Below, piece after piece: positions 5,401 through 6,434 of a stretch of 6,434 nucleotides of DNA. The notes beneath the pieces are model-generated. The model saw only the letters and a list, made by a program, of their open reading frames with translations. It was not told the origin of the DNA and did not search any database. Position 1 is the stretch's first letter; every line of letters starts with the position of its first letter. Source of the stretch: Burkholderiaceae bacterium (GTDB lineage: Bacteria > Pseudomonadota > Gammaproteobacteria > Burkholderiales > Burkholderiaceae); assembly GCA_021166835.1 (NCBI GenBank), contig JAJPEN010000029.1, positions 1 to 6,434 on the forward strand, given 5' to 3'. The position numbers and the translations under genes were made by a program.

Positions 5401-6434
5401 GCGACGTCGCGCTGCCGCAGAAGGCGCAGGCCGTTGAAGACGACGAGCAGGCTCGCGCCCATATCGGCGAACACGGCCATCCACATCGTCGCCTGGCCGG
5501 TGAAGGTGAGCGCCAGGAACACCACCTTGATGCCGAGCGCAAGCACGATGTTCTGCGTCAGCACCCGCGCGGTCGTGCGCGACAAGCGGATGAAGCCCGG
5601 GATCTTGCGCAGGTCGTCGTCCATCAACGCGACGTCGGCAGTCTCGATGGCCGTGTCGGTGCCGGCCGCGCCCATCGCGAACCCGATGTCGGCGCGCGCC
5701 AGCGCCGGCGAGTCGTTGATGCCGTCACCGACCATGCCCACGGCACGTCCGCGCATGGCCTCGGCCTCGACGACCTTCAGCTTGTCTTCCGGCAACTGGT
5801 CGCCGCGCGCCTCGTCGATGCCCACCTGGCGTGCGATGGCCGACGCAGTGTGGGGGTTGTCGCCTGTCAGCATCAGCGTTCGAACGCCGAGCCGGTGCAA
5901 GTCGGCGATGGCCTGCCGGCTTGTTTCCTTCACCGTGTCGGCGACGGCGAACACGGCGAGCACGGCGTGGTCGTCGGCCAAAAGCACGAGCGTCTTGCCC
6001 TGCTGCTCGAGCGCATGCACCCGGGACTCGAGCCCGGTGGCGCATTCGCTCAGGTGCTCGGCGACCCAGCGCGGGTTGCACAGGTGGTACGGCGTACCGT
6101 CGACGCGGCCGTGGATCCCGTAGCCGGGGATCGCGCCGAAGTCTTCCACTTCTCCGAAGAGGACGCCGCCGCTCTGTGCAGCGCGCGCAATCGCCTGCGA
6201 GACCGGATGGTCGGAGCGGCTCGCCAGGCTGGCCCCGATGCGCCGCACGCGAGATTCGTCGCCGGCCCGGATCGCGAAGAAGTCGGTTTGCTGGGGTTTA
6301 CCGTGCGTGATGGTGCCGGTCTTGTCGAGCGCGAGCACCGCCAGCTTTCGGCCGCCCTCGAGATAGACGCCGCCCTTGATCAGGATGCCGCGCCGGGCAG
6401 CCGCCGCCAGGCCGCTGACGATCGTCACCGGCGT
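5397..6434 (-). CDS. cadA: Zn/Cd/Pb-exporting P-type ATPase, C-terminal part
   Basis: The 3' 345 codons of a P1B-type heavy-metal ATPase; the 5' end is beyond the right edge. It would use ATP to pump divalent metal from cytoplasm to periplasm. Counting from the first visible residue, the fragment begins just after the expected CPC helix (TPVTIVSGLAAAARRG) and holds the phosphorylation motif DKTGT (D37), the HP motif (H76-P77), TGDN (190-193) and GDGIND (236-241). The last two helices carry K303 (LGIKVVF) and D324 (FADMGAS), the residues that mark the ZntA/CadA/PbrA (P1B-2) group over copper pumps. The N-terminal metal-binding domain, and so the Cd/Zn/Pb preference, cannot be seen. The stop overlaps the TlpA-like start (ATGA). 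The promoter is outside the window. PbrA or ZntA are equally valid names. Confidence 0.93.
   Translation of the reverse strand, partial: TPVTIVSGLAAAARRGILIKGGVYLEGGRKLAVLALDKTGTITHGKPQQTDFFAIRAGDESRVRRIGASLASRSDHPVSQAIARAAQSGGVLFGEVEDFGAIPGYGIHGRVDGTPYHLCNPRWVAEHLSECATGLESRVHALEQQGKTLVLLADDHAVLAVFAVADTVKETSRQAIADLHRLGVRTLMLTGDNPHTASAIARQVGIDEARGDQLPEDKLKVVEAEAMRGRAVGMVGDGINDSPALARADIGFAMGAAGTDTAIETADVALMDDDLRKIPGFIRLSRTTARVLTQNIVLALGIKVVFLALTFTGQATMWMAVFADMGASLLVVFNGLRLLRQRDVA

Noticed and set aside
4879..6123. 414-codon plus-strand frame opposite the TlpA-like gene and ATPase
   Set aside because: It is antisense to two genes with intact active-site motifs. Its translation shows only repetitive Ser/Ala/Arg composition, typical of a shadow frame.
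1..6434. Insertion sequence, transposon ends, CRISPR array, tRNA or rRNA
   Set aside because: No transposase or integrase frame, no repeated spacers, and no tRNA- or rRNA-like segment was recognised. Mobility of the region is suspected only from gene content.

Overview
This window is a heavy-metal resistance region from a high-GC Gram-negative bacterium, probably a proteobacterium. The protein styles (MerT/MerP/MerA, a CadR-type regulator, a PAP2-LspA fusion next to a Zn/Cd/Pb ATPase) recall Burkholderiales and related plasmids or genomic islands. That placement is inference; nothing in the window identifies a species. No transposase, integrase, tRNA or CRISPR array is visible, so any mobile element carrying the region lies outside it.

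Left part (1-2401), a compact mercury operon. The first 29 codons of a merR-family regulator run off the left edge on the minus strand. It diverges from merT, merP and merA on the plus strand across an 86-base spacer. The spacer holds a recognisable MerR-type promoter: a -35 box, a 19-base spacer filled by a perfect dyad, and a -10-like box. MerP binds Hg(II) in the periplasm, MerT carries it through the inner membrane, and MerA reduces it to Hg(0). No merC, merD, merE or merB is present between merA and the next gene.

Middle (2402-3644). A short cation-diffusion-facilitator-like membrane protein (minus) converges on merA and diverges from a CadR/PbrR-type MerR-family regulator (plus). The 79-base intergenic region between them carries a 7-base-arm inverted repeat just upstream of the regulator's start codon.

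Right part (3680-6434), a minus-strand operon that is truncated at the right edge. It reads: Zn/Cd/Pb P-type ATPase (C-terminal 345 residues), then a membrane-anchored TlpA-like thioredoxin starting in a 4-base ATGA overlap, then a fused PAP2 phosphatase-signal peptidase II. The ATPase would export divalent metal to the periplasm. By analogy with PbrA/PbrB/PbrC of Cupriavidus metallidurans, the phosphatase half could supply phosphate for metal sequestration outside the cytoplasm. The thioredoxin is the least explained member. The whole reads as two neighbouring modules, Hg and Cd/Zn/Pb. All families are known; the most interesting points are the ATPase-TlpA-PAP2/LspA grouping, the fusion itself, and the odd control region of the regulator.
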